From Rhizophagus irregularis (lineage: Eukaryota > Glomeromycota > Glomeromycetes > Glomerales > Glomeraceae): DNA of 64,000 bases. A program made the position numbers and the translations under genes. The notes below the pieces were generated by a model. It saw only the letters and a list, made by a program, of their open reading frames with translations, did no database searches and was not told the origin of the DNA. The stretch lies in contig NC_089457.1 in the NCBI RefSeq assembly GCF_026210795.1, forward strand, positions 310,001 to 374,000, written 5' to 3'. Below, one piece after another: positions 24,082 to 33,479 of this stretch. Positions within the stretch are counted from its first letter, which is position 1. Each line of letters starts with the position of its first letter.

Positions 24082-25157
24082 TTAATTTTATCATTTTATG
24101 ATAGATTTATTTCGAAATATTAATTTCTTATTATTGACTGCTTTTTGGTAATAAATTTAATAAATTTTATTAAAATAAATATATAATTAATTGTTTTGAT
24201 TTATTATTGAATAAAATCGGTTATTATTATTATGAATAAACTAAATCCGGCATTTCAAAAGAAATAAATTGGTAATCTTTCGTAAATGTGTTTCGAGATC
24301 GATTTGTGTACATTTTATAACTAAAAGTTTGACGAATAGTTTTGTTTCCGAATTTTGCTGATAATAACGAATTTTTGCCGATTTGTGATTGCCAAGTGGC
24401 AGGCGAACTGTGCAAATCGTCCATAATAATTTTGACGATTTTTTTGGCAACGATCGGCCAAAGTTAGATCAACTTTCGTCCAACATTCATCAATTTGAAA
24501 TCTGGACGAAATGGACTATTCTGACCAGTGTTTCTTAGAGCATATTTTTCATCATCCACTATTTGTTCTATTTTCGATATACCTTTACATGATTTTCATT
24601 TTGATCTCTACGTACAAATCTGGTTGTGCCGTTCCATTTTCTTTCATCATTGGAAATCAGCTCAAGGCATTACTAATAAAATGAAATCGTCCGCTATTGG
24701 ATCTTCTCCTACTTCTCATCCTTTCTCGCAAATTTCTCCTGCAATTTCGACACCTTCCTTGGCGACAGCTTCCTTGGATTCCTGGGTTTTTGGGTTTCCT
24801 CTTATATAATCCATAGGGGATCATGGATTTCGCATTTGAATTTTTGGCGCCGCTTAACAGTTCAGCCTCTACTTAGGATTTCTTTTTGGTAACGGATTGG
24901 ATTTTAGGACATGCTGGATAGTTGACTCACACTGGCCTTCGGGTAAAGTTGGAGTATGCGTTTCTGTAATAGTTTAGTTTTTCTTTACTTAATTTTATTT
25001 TGTTTAGATTTCTTTACTTGTATGAATCGTGAAGCTAGTTCTTTTTATTTTTTATGTTTAATTTTCTATATACTATTTGTAATATTGTTCGATTTGAGTT
25101 TTGTACTTTTCGTTTAAAAATTTATAATAAAAGATAAAGTCATAAGACTGTTTGCTC

Positions 25158-25211
25158 ATAATCACCAAATATAGACTGTCCCAAATGTATGACTATAAAG
25201 AGAGTTGACTG
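25158..25211 (+). mobile_element. MITE M1, right end
   Basis: This continues the MITE after L4 and ends AGAGAGTTGACTG followed by TA (25212-25213), matching the right ends of M2 and M3. The first 17 bases are the L4 target-site duplication. Confidence 0.88.
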
Positions 25212-25213
25212 TA

Positions 25214-26112
25214 TTGGCGAAAAAGTTTTATTTGTAAAAAATAAATTTTTACAAGTCACGTGATTGAACACAGCTTTAGACGACCCCTAAAAAGGAAATA
25301 ATATTGTGTTAAATTTCTTTTTGGGCGATATTCGTTTTACAAAAAAATATTTTATGATTTTTGCAAATTCAAAAATTTCCTTTTTTGGAATCTGTATAAC
25401 CACATGACTCATAATTCTGGCCGGCACTATAAGTCAGCCCAAATTACTATGTTTGACTGCGTCTGATTGCATTTAATTGTATCTAAAAAAATTTTTAAAA
25501 TAACAGAGAAGAGGTCAATAATATAGAAAATAGCTGTAATTATAAGATTTTGAATTTTAATAATTAGATTTAGTGATTTACCATAATTTCAGCAGAATTC
25601 TAAAAGGATTCTTGCAATATAATTTGTTTTTTATTTTTATTTGAAGACTATTTCTATTTGTACACTACGTGTGTGAACACAGGTCACGTGATTATTATCA
25701 TTTTCAGTGATCTGCATAAAAAATTTCCTATTTTGGAAATTTGTGTAATGAACTTTTATTTTTTACAGAGAAACAAAATTGCCTTTTTTGGGTTATGTAA
25801 CGTTATTCTAATTTCCAAAATTGGAAATTATGGTAATTTTTGGCTGGAATTATAAAATTTGGCTGAAATTAGTAGACGTGACATATAATATGTGACAAAT
25901 AAAGTTTTTCCTACTAAAAAAATTCTCTGTCCCTAAAATAAATAGTAAAAATGGAAAACTATAGGGGTGTGACATGGGTGACAAATTATAGTCACGTGAT
26001 CCGTATTTCGCACACTAGTGTATATTAAGAAATTATTTTATTTGAATTATCATTTTCATCTATTAATAATCTATGTTTGGATCTCACATGACTTGACATG
26101 CCACTAGTTAAG
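25214..26112. other. Unassigned AT-rich DNA
   Basis: No gene or element border is recognised. Two stretches with CACGTGATT next to GTGAACACAG (about 25256-25280 and 25670-25692, the second with the order reversed) hint at relics of another repeat. Short open frames here have no recognisable features. Confidence 0.5.
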
Positions 26113-26349
26113 ATTGCTTGCCGAAACCTAGGGGTTTAGGCAAGATGGTGTTTTGCCGAAAAGCAAAATTCTTCTGAAACTATATTAAAGTTATATTAAA
26201 AAACTGGCGAAACTTTAGAGAAAGGCGAAACTGCTGAAACTTATTATATATAAATGCTGAAACTGCTGAAACTCTGCTAAAACTATAATAAATCTATAGT
26301 AAAATTTTGACGAAACTAATCGTAGGATTTTGAAGAGGTTTAGACAAGC
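26113..26349. mobile_element. Small TIR element (~235 bp)
   Basis: TTGCTTGCCGAAACC at the left and GGTTTAGACAAGCAA at the right form imperfect terminal inverted repeats. The interior is a run of GCTGAAACT/GGCGAAACT repeats. No clear target-site duplication is seen. Confidence 0.5.
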
Positions 26350-26409
26350 AACCTTACCATTAGTACTACCCTTATTATTAGAAATGAAAGTTTTACAATT
26401 AATGTTCTG

Positions 26410-26600
26410 AAAAAAATCTGATCTGATCTGTATCTGCAGATCTGATTTGAGACAGATCAGATCGAATCATAGATTTTATCATCCGTGATCTGATTCAAAT
26501 CAAAAAAATTTGATCTGATTTGAATCAAATCGAATCGGATCAGATCAGATTAGATTTGAACAGATCCAGATCAGATCCAGATCAGATCAGATCTAAAAGG
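26410..26600. repeat. Left (GATCTGAT)-rich subterminal cluster
   Basis: Dense direct and inverted GATCTGAT/ATCAGATC and GAATCAAATC words. It mirrors the cluster at 50590-50805. Confidence 0.85.
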
Positions 26601-26604
26601 CCTT

Positions 26605-28320
26605 TTTTCATAAAATAAGATGAAAAAATGCTCTGTTATTAAGTTGAAAATGTTGTGAATTGTTAAGTTAATTGTTAAAAAACATTTCGCAACGTTTTTT
26701 TATTAAAATGATTAAAACTGTTGCGAAATGGTTTTTTTTTCATTAAATTAAAATAAAAAAACGTTTTGCAAACGTTTTTTTATTAAAATATTAAAAAACC
26801 GTTGCGAAATGGTTTTTTTTCATTAAATTGAAATAAAAAATGTTTCACAACATTTTTTTATTAAAATGATTAAAAACCATTGTAAAACAGTTTTTTTTTC
26901 ATTAAATTGAAATAAAAAAATGTTTCGCAACATTTTTTTATTAAAATGATTAAAAACTGTTGTATAACATATTTTTTTATTAAATTGAAATAAAAAAATG
27001 TTTCACAACGTTTTTTTATTAAAATGATTAAAAAACTGTTGCGAAATGGTTTTTTTTCATTAAATTGAAATAAAAAAAATGTTTCACGTTTTTTTATTAA
27101 AATGATTAAAACCCGTTGCGAAATGGTTTTTTTTCATTAAATTGAAATAAAAAAACGTTTTGCAACATTTTTTTATTAAAATGATTAAAAACCATTGCGA
27201 AATGGTTTTTTTTCATTAAATTGAAATAAAAAAAAATGTTTTGCAACGTTTTTTATTAAAATAATTAAAAAACTGTTGCAAAATAGTTTTTTTTCATTAA
27301 ATAGAATAAAAAAATATTTCACAAACGTTTTTTTATTAAAATATTAAAAACTGTTGTGAAACGATTTTTTCATTAAATTGAAATAAAAAACGTTTCGTGA
27401 ACATTTTTTTATTAAAATATTAAAAAACCGTTGTGAAACAGGTTTTTTTTTATTAAAAATTGAAATAAAAAATGTTTTGCAATGTTTTTTATTAAAATAA
27501 TTAAAAACCCGTTGCAAAATGGTTTTTTTGTTAAAAATTGAAATAAAAAATGTTTCGCAACATTTTTTATTAAAATAATTAAAAAACCGTTGTGAAACAG
27601 TTTTTTTTCATTAAATTGAATAAAAAACGGTTCACAAACATTTTTTATTAAAATATTAAAACCCATTGCAAAACAGTTTTTTTTATTCGTTAAATTGGAA
27701 TAAAAAACGGTTTGCAACATTTTTTATTAAAATAATTAAAAAACTGTTGCGAAACGGTTTTTTTTGATTAACTTAAAATAAAAAACGTTTTGCAACTAAA
27801 AACCGTTGCAAAATGGTTTTTCTTCATTAAATTGAAATAAAAAAATATTTCGCAACATTTTTTTATTAAAATGATTAAAAACCGTTGCGAAACAGTTTTT
27901 TTTCATTAAATTGAAATAAAAAAACGTTTTGCAACATTTTTTATTAAAATAATTAAAAAACCGTTGCAAAATAGTTTTTTTTTCATTAAATTAGAATAAA
28001 AAAACATTTCGCAAACATTTTTTTATTAAAATATTAAAAAACCGTTGCAAAATGTATTTTTTTTATTAAAAATTGAAATAAAAAACGTTTCGCAACATTT
28101 TTTATTAAAATAATTAAAAAACTGTTGCGAAATGGTTTTTTTTCATTAAATTGAAATAAAAAAAATGTTTCGCAATGTTTTTTTATTAAAATATTAAAAC
28201 CCGTTGCAAAATGGGTTTTTTTCGTTAAAAATTGAAATAAAAAATGTTTTGCAACGTTTTTTATTAAAATGATTAAAAATTGAATAAAAAACATTTCGCG
28301 AACGTTTTTTTATTAAAATA
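26605..28320. repeat. Hairpin array D1 (~80-bp unit, two hairpins each), left of M2
   Basis: Roughly twenty units of about 80 bp. Each unit has two A-run/stem-loop/T-run hairpins, of the forms AAAAACGTT-TTGC-AACGTTTTT and AAACCGTT-GCGA-AACGGTTTT, joined by ATTAAAATGATTAAAA and TTCATTAAATTGAAATAA. Stems vary by C/T and G/A changes. The array resumes after M2 at 41770; the join TTATTAAAATATTAAAACCC is exact apart from the TA duplication. Open frames here are translation artefacts of the repeat. Confidence 0.92.
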
Positions 28321-28616
28321 CAGTCAACTCCCTCTATAGTCACTCCCGTTATAGTCACATTCTACTATATAGTCACACCAGTTAAATGTTCAAAATACTT
28401 TATTATTAAAATCTATCCTATATAGTCACAATCTATCTATAGTCACTATCACACCTATCTTCAAAAATCTTATATTAAAAAGAACTGTTTATAATCACAG
28501 TTATATAAAGAATATATTAAATAACTTGGCATCTAATAATTGTACAAAGATGTATCATAGTTTGTTAGAATCGTCTTACTGAGGCGAATCGAATGGTGGT
28601 AGTTTTATCCTTTTCC
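28321..28616 (+). mobile_element. MITE M2, left part
   Basis: This begins CAGTCAACTCCCTCTATAGT directly after TA (28319-28320) in array D. It ends with the 15-bp duplication GTTTTATCCTTTTCC (28602-28616) at the SINE/LINE insertion. The left terminal repeat is inverted relative to the right end at 41769. Confidence 0.92.
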
Positions 28617-29597
28617 TTTTGCTAGTGTTTAAGGCCAGACCACCTATTGCCTCTTATAAGACTAATCTCGGGTCTGTGTTCTATCATCTTCACTGGGCAA
28701 CCATTATACCGAGTACTTAATTCCTCAAGTAACAGCACCACTATAGAAGACATCCCCCATCGGGCCATTTTAGGCTGATCTGAAGCTAGGTACACGCCGC
28801 CTACTCATCCTATACCCATTGCATAATACTGATACTCAATTTATTTAACGACCTTTAGAGAGCATCTACTTTCATGGAAGACTTTCGACAGGTAACATCA
28901 ACCATCTAGTACCCTTCCATACCACTATGTTAGGTACTAAGTCTCACTCAAAGGCCACTACAGCCCGCGATTACCTAGCACCGATAGTACAGTTGTTTAC
29001 CCAAGTGGTATACTTTGTAGTGACCACTCAGACAGAAAGTAGCAGGCAACTGTCCAGGATCACCCCTTACGGTGGGTATCAACCACCAGGGATTACCAAC
29101 CAGGACCCAAGGAGTAGGGAATCGAACTCTATAGCCATGCTACCTGTTCTGTGCACGAACACCTTGGTTGGTCTAAGACCTAACAGAAGGTCTAACTACT
29201 ACTAAGACATTGCACCGTCAGCTTTTACCATCTAAGACGACCATCTAGCCATTACTGACCCCAAGTGGTATCGTGAAGTGACCACCAGGACAGGAAGTCC
29301 CCCCAAAGGTATAGTAGTGACCTCAAGGACAGGACTGTGTACATGCCAATGGCCTCATAGGGAACGTTAAAAGGACACCATGACCCTTAGTTGAAATGTG
29401 CGGCCTAACTGTACACACTAATTCACTATGATGCAGTCCAACTACACTAATCCCTGTACCTTCACGCTATTGGTTGTAGCGTCTGCAGTAAAATTCTTTT
29501 TATTTCTGTGGTCATGAGAATCGAACCTGCGACCTCACCATACTCAGGCTTAATGAGGATCTCAGTGACTAACCACCGAGATAGGGTGACCAACCCT
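28617..29597 (-). mobile_element. SINE-b: dimeric tRNA-derived SINE
   Basis: This is the same element as SINE-a, with both B boxes (GGTTCGATTCTC and GGTTCGATTCC-type on minus). It is flanked by GTTTTATCCTTTTCC at 28602-28616 and by GTTTTATTTTTTTCC at 29600-29614, a version with CC changed to TT. Confidence 0.8.
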
Positions 29598-29599
29598 AA

Positions 29600-29614
29600 G
29601 TTTTATTTTTTTCC
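29600..29614. repeat. Altered 15-bp target duplication between SINE-b and L2
   Basis: GTTTTATTTTTTTCC against GTTTTATCCTTTTCC elsewhere: the central CC is TT. It directly abuts the 3' end of L2. Confidence 0.7.
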
Positions 29615-32221
29615 TATGCAAACAGTCTTATGACTTTATCTTTTATTTATATTTTAACTTCGAAAGTACAATCGAACAATATTACAAAATAATAAGAAAA
29701 TAAACTAAAAAATAAAAAGAGTAGCTTCACGACTCATACAAGTAAAGAAATCTAAACTAAAATAAATTAAAGCAAAGAAAAACTAAACTATTACAGAATC
29801 GCATACCCTAACTTTACCCGAAGGCCAGTGTGAGTCAACTATCCAACATCCAAAAATCCAGTCCGTACCAGAAAGAAATCCTAAGAGGTTGAACTGTTAA
29901 GCGGCGCAAAAAATCCAAGTGCGAGATCCATGATCCATCCCGAATTATAGAAGAGGATATCCAAGAAATCCAGGAATCTTGAGAAATTGTCGCCAGAAAA
30001 GAGTTATAAAATTGTGAAGAAATAGTAGTAGAAGGAAATTTTGAGGATGGGCCATGTAATTTAAAAGCAGCCGAGATACCCTGTGACTCTTCCCAAGCAT
30101 GGAAAAGAACATTCTGACATAGCCAAATTTCACCATATAGTTCGACCTGGAAGTCATTAAGAAATGGAGAAATAGTCTTGTATATAACAGAGAGAGGGAA
30201 GTATTGTTGAAGAAACGTCATCAAATGCGCAGGTAATAATCCTCTAGTAAGCCAAAGATAAGATGGAGAAGGAGATTCATAGTTCTAACAATCTAGAGCA
30301 GAGAATCCAGTTTGAAAAGTAGAATCCAAAAGTTTCAAAGATAAGAATGAGGATAAACAAGAATCTCTGAATTTAGCAACTTCAGAATGATGTGTTAAAC
30401 ATGGATTGAGATCCGGAAGGATATAAGGACAAGTCCAAAGATGGTTCAAATCTTCAGGAACAGAGTTGCATTGTGGACAAAGCCAATTCAGAGAATATAA
30501 ATAGGGTTTACGTTGTTGAAGAGTAGTTAAGGTAGGCAGCATATCCAAAAGAAGTTTGATATGGAAGATCCAAAATTCAGGACGACCATTCTTATGCGAA
30601 GCAAAATCTTTAATTTGTGAAAGGCAAAAATGTATACCAGTCCAGTCAAAAAGCGAAGGGGAGCCAAGAGCAGTGAATCGTGCCAATGAACAGAAGGATA
30701 AAAGAGCGCGAGCATCCGCTATAGAGCGGAGGAAGTGACGAATATTCATGTCAATAGGCAAAGAATTAAAAGTTAATAAGCAGGGAGCATAACAAAATGC
30801 CAAAGGTGAGACGGTAGGTTGTAAAGACGAATGAGCATCTTTGGCCAAGGAATCCGCTTGTATATTGTAGAAGTCATCGCTATGAGCAGGGACTTTAATC
30901 AAATCGACTTTAAGGTTACGATCCTTGACAAGTTGTCAAATAGAAAGCCAAAGAAGATGATTGTGTTCACGAAGCAACTTCGGTGAGAAGGGAACATCAA
31001 CAAAGCGTTTCCATAATGAAATTAACTGACTACAATCTGTATGAATAGAGATTGAAGAGCTATGGGAAAGAGCATTTAATCCTAATACAACAGCAAAGAT
31101 CTCAGAGCGTAAGGCTGAAGGAAAACATGAAGGAATTTGTAAAGATGAGGATTCAAGGATAAGTCCATCATCATCAAGAGCAAGCCAGGCAGAAGTCATG
31201 GAAGGAGGTGAAGAGTCCTTAGCAACATGAAAAAAACCATCGGTATACAAAGATTGCACAGAAAGTGGTAAAACATCATCTTCTATCCTATCCTTAAAGG
31301 AAGGAGAAAAGGCGGAAGAAGTAGGTAAAGACGGGTTTGCCAAATGGACAAGGGCCAGAGAAGTAGCATAACTCCATGAAGTAGATAAAGTTATGGGAAG
31401 GTAAGCCGCAAATACTTTGGCGTTTCTGGTAGGATAGCCTACAGTTTCTGATAAGATCACATTGAAAAAGCATTTCTCACTATTACAGCGTTGTTTGATT
31501 GCAGATTTTTTGGATAAAGCGGGAATATTAAAGGAACAACCAGGACAAGGATTGTAAGTTCGTTCATCAGCAGAAGAAGATACAGGGAGCCAATGAGACA
31601 TGATAGCAAAGTTTTGTTTCTTGTAGGTGATACAAACATGACCTACGGATAAAGTGTGGGTAGCAGAATCAAAATTGATAGCCCATTGAGGATAAAAGTG
31701 ATAATCTTTAACAGTATGATCTAATAAACAAGGTGAAGCTAAAGTAAAAGAAAAATTAATAAAATACAAAGGCAACAATAAAGAAGAAGAAGAAGAAGAA
31801 AGAAAATTATTTTTAATAAAATTAAACCAAGTAGGGATCCGTCCTTTACGACCAGCAATACCAAGGTACCAAAGATCAGACTAATTCATAAGATAACGTT
31901 CACAAGGGGAAACCAACTGAGCAAGCACAAAAATATTCAAATGTTTCCAGAGTTTCCAAGCAGTCTGAAAAATCGAATGCGGTAAGATGGATTGAAGCGA
32001 CAATGCTGGTTGTAGATCCTGCCTCAGAGGTCGGAAAGGGAGGGACCATGTGATATTTAAACGTGAAGAAAACAACAATGAATTAAACAAAGTATGTGTC
32101 CGCAAAGAAACAACTTGTGACCATGGTTCCAGGTTAATAACTGTCGGCAGCTTTCAGCACCCAAATATCCTTGAAGATAGGAGATAGCATAAAGGGCAAA
32201 ACCTTTGAAATCAGGATAAGA
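29615..32221 (-). mobile_element. LINE copy L2, 5'-truncated
   Basis: The minus-strand 3' end is GTCATAAGACTGTTTGCATA at 29615, as in L3. The 5' edge is at 32221, in the part of ORF2 that follows the RT, so L2 is truncated further than L1. It lies between SINE-b and SINE-c, with the 15-bp motif at both borders. 29615-29834 is 3' UTR. Confidence 0.88.
29835..32219 (-). pseudogene. LINE L2 ORF2 C-terminal half (RNase H and zinc motif), with stops
   Basis: One frame runs from 32105 to 29835 and matches L1/L3 closely, with three in-frame stops: TAG near 31880 (Trp in L1), TGA near 30934 (Gln in L1) and TAG near 30283 (Trp in L1). RNase H motifs remain (YTDGF with the usual Ser changed to Phe, SE, TDCSQ, QADSLAKDA), as does the CPQC...HLWTC zinc motif. 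The normal TAA stop is lost by a one-base deletion near 29860, so the frame runs a few codons into the 3' UTR. The 5' edge also fuses out of frame to the SINE-c tail. Not functional. Confidence 0.88.
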
Positions 32222-32236
32222 GTTTTATCCTTTTCC
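32222..32236. repeat. 15-bp target duplication between L2 and SINE-c
   Basis: GTTTTATCCTTTTCC, identical to 28602-28616 and 33221-33235. Confidence 0.8.
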
Positions 32237-33220
32237 TTTTGCAAGTGTTTACGGCCAGACCACCCATTGCCTCTTATGAGACTAATCTCGGGTCTGTGTC
32301 CTATCATTTTCAATGGGCAACCATTATACCGAGTACTTAATTCCTCAGGTAACAGCACCACTATAGAAGACATCCCCCATCGGGCCATTTTAGGCTGATC
32401 TGAAGCTAGGTACACGCCGCCTGCTCATCCTATACCCATTGCATGATACTGATACTCAGTTTTATTTAATGACCTTTAGAGAGCATCTACTTTCATGGAG
32501 GACTTTCGACAGGTAACATCAACCATCTAGTATCCTTCTATACCACCATTTTAGGTACTAAGTCTCACTCAAAGGCCACTACAACCTGCGATTACCTAGC
32601 ACCGATAGTACAGTTGTTTACCCCAAGTGGTATACTTTGTAGTGACCACTCGGACAGGAAGTAGCAGGCATCTGTCCAGGATCACCCCTTATGGTGGGTA
32701 TCAACCACCAGGGATCACCAACCAGGACTCAAGGAATAGGGAATCGAACCCCATAGCCATGCTACCTGTTCTGTGCACGAACACCTTGATTGGTCTAAGA
32801 CCTAACAGAAGGTCTAACTACTACTAAGACATTGCACCCTCAGCTTTACCATCTAGGACGACCATCTAGCCATTACTGACCCCAAGTGGTATCGTGGAGT
32901 GACCACCTGAACAGGAAGTCCCCCCAAGATATAGTAGTGACCTCAAGGACAGGACTGCGCACATACCAATGGCCTCATAGGGAACGTTAGAAGGACACCA
33001 TGACCCTTAGTTGAAATGTGCGGCCTAACCGTACACACTAATTCACCATGATGCAGTCCAACTACACTAATCCCTGTACCTTCACGCTATTGGTTGTAGC
33101 GTCCGCAGTAAAATTCTTTTTATTTCCGTGGTCATGGGAATTGAACCTGCGACCTCACCATACTCAGGCTTAATGAGGGTCTCAGTGACTAACCACCAAG
33201 ATAGGGTGACCAACCTTTCC
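32237..33220 (-). mobile_element. SINE-c: dimeric tRNA-derived SINE
   Basis: This is near-identical to SINE-a. The minus-strand head shows TATCTTGGTGGTTAG and GGTTCAATTCC; the second unit shows TGTCTTAGTAGTAG and GGTTCGATTCC. The right-hand 15-bp duplication at 33221-33235 borders MITE M2. Confidence 0.8.
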
Positions 33221-33235
33221 GTTTTATCCTTTTCC

Positions 33236-33358
33236 GATCACAGGCTGACGAGTTATTCAACAAAATGTTAAACATCGGCATTATAATATTGTTTACTGCG
33301 CCATTTAACATTTTGCTAGATTTCTCAGTACCTAGTGATTGTAAAAAGACGATTTATA
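33236..33358 (+). mobile_element. MITE M2, middle part
   Basis: This matches 6581-6720 of M1. The last 18 bases, GTAAAAAGACGATTTATA (33341-33358), are the target-site duplication of L3. Confidence 0.9.
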
Positions 33359-33479
33359 ACTCTCTCCCGTTCTGCTCACTTGACAATATTTACGAAAAAA
33401 TAAAAAATTTTTTCAGAGTTTTTTATTACTTTTTCTTTATAATTTCTTTATTTTAGATAACTACTACGACACTTTACAA

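Larger units (their letters stand above)
17166..24530. mobile_element. CACTA1: CACTA/EnSpm-type DNA transposon, 7365 bp
   Basis: The ends are CACTGGTCGAAAT at 17166 and, inverted, CACTGGTCAGAAT ending at 24530. A 3-bp duplication TTT (17163-17165 and 24531-24533) fits CACTA insertion, and removing the element restores the LINE reading LTSFLRAYF. The element holds a Tnp2-like transposase on minus (17613-20843), a tandem-repeat spacer (20885-21500) and a second gene on plus (21806-24081). Its right 190 bp resembles the orphan end at 62330-62519. 17290-17610 is AT-rich subterminal DNA with TCGATTTTT motifs. Confidence 0.9.
12056..24892 (+). pseudogene. LINE L4 ORF2 (endonuclease-RT-RNase H), broken and interrupted by CACTA1
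   Basis: This is homologous along its length to ORF2 of L1 and L3. The start ATG at 12056 overlaps the ORF1 stop. Endonuclease motifs (QINVNGL, TDFNAD in place of GDFNAD, LDYIWSS, FTDH) lie at about 12180-12880; RT motifs (RPITLLE, DISKAFDS, DQGEIISPLLW, FMDD at about 14570) follow; RNase H (YIDGS, TDCAQ, VDDLAKAAH) is at about 16125-16540. Defects: one-base frameshifts near 12230 and 14895, in-frame stops near 15252 (Trp in L1), 15342 and 16885 (Trp in L1), and a 7365-bp CACTA insertion at 17166 that splits LTSF from LRAYF. The remainder is at 24531-24892, ending with ISFW and TAA as in L1. YIDGS keeps the first acidic residue, but the gene cannot be translated as one protein. Confidence 0.88.
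7211..25157 (+). mobile_element. LINE copy L4, full-length but degraded, carrying two nested transposons
   Basis: L4 is bounded by a 17-bp target-site duplication, ATAATCACCAAATATGG at 7194-7210 and the same with one transition at 25158-25174. Without the TIR element (8875-11459) and CACTA1 (17166-24530) it is about 8.0 kb, like L3 (7.8 kb). Its proteins align with L3 throughout but are clearly more diverged than L1 or L2, so this is an older insertion or subfamily. The 3' end is GTCATAAGACTGTTTGC, shared with L2 and L3. 24893-25157 is the 3' UTR. Confidence 0.9.

Noticed and set aside
26605-28320. Open frames with repeated FLIILIKNVAKHF-type peptides (also 42207-43350 and 48556-50039)
   Set aside because: They are translations of tandem hairpin repeats, without start context or variation typical of coding sequence.
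28927-29205. Short frames in the SINE (also 5975-6175, 32627-32827) with IAMLPVLCTN
   Set aside because: The repeated peptide only reflects SINE copies; it covers the second tRNA-like unit, and there is no start or codon evidence.
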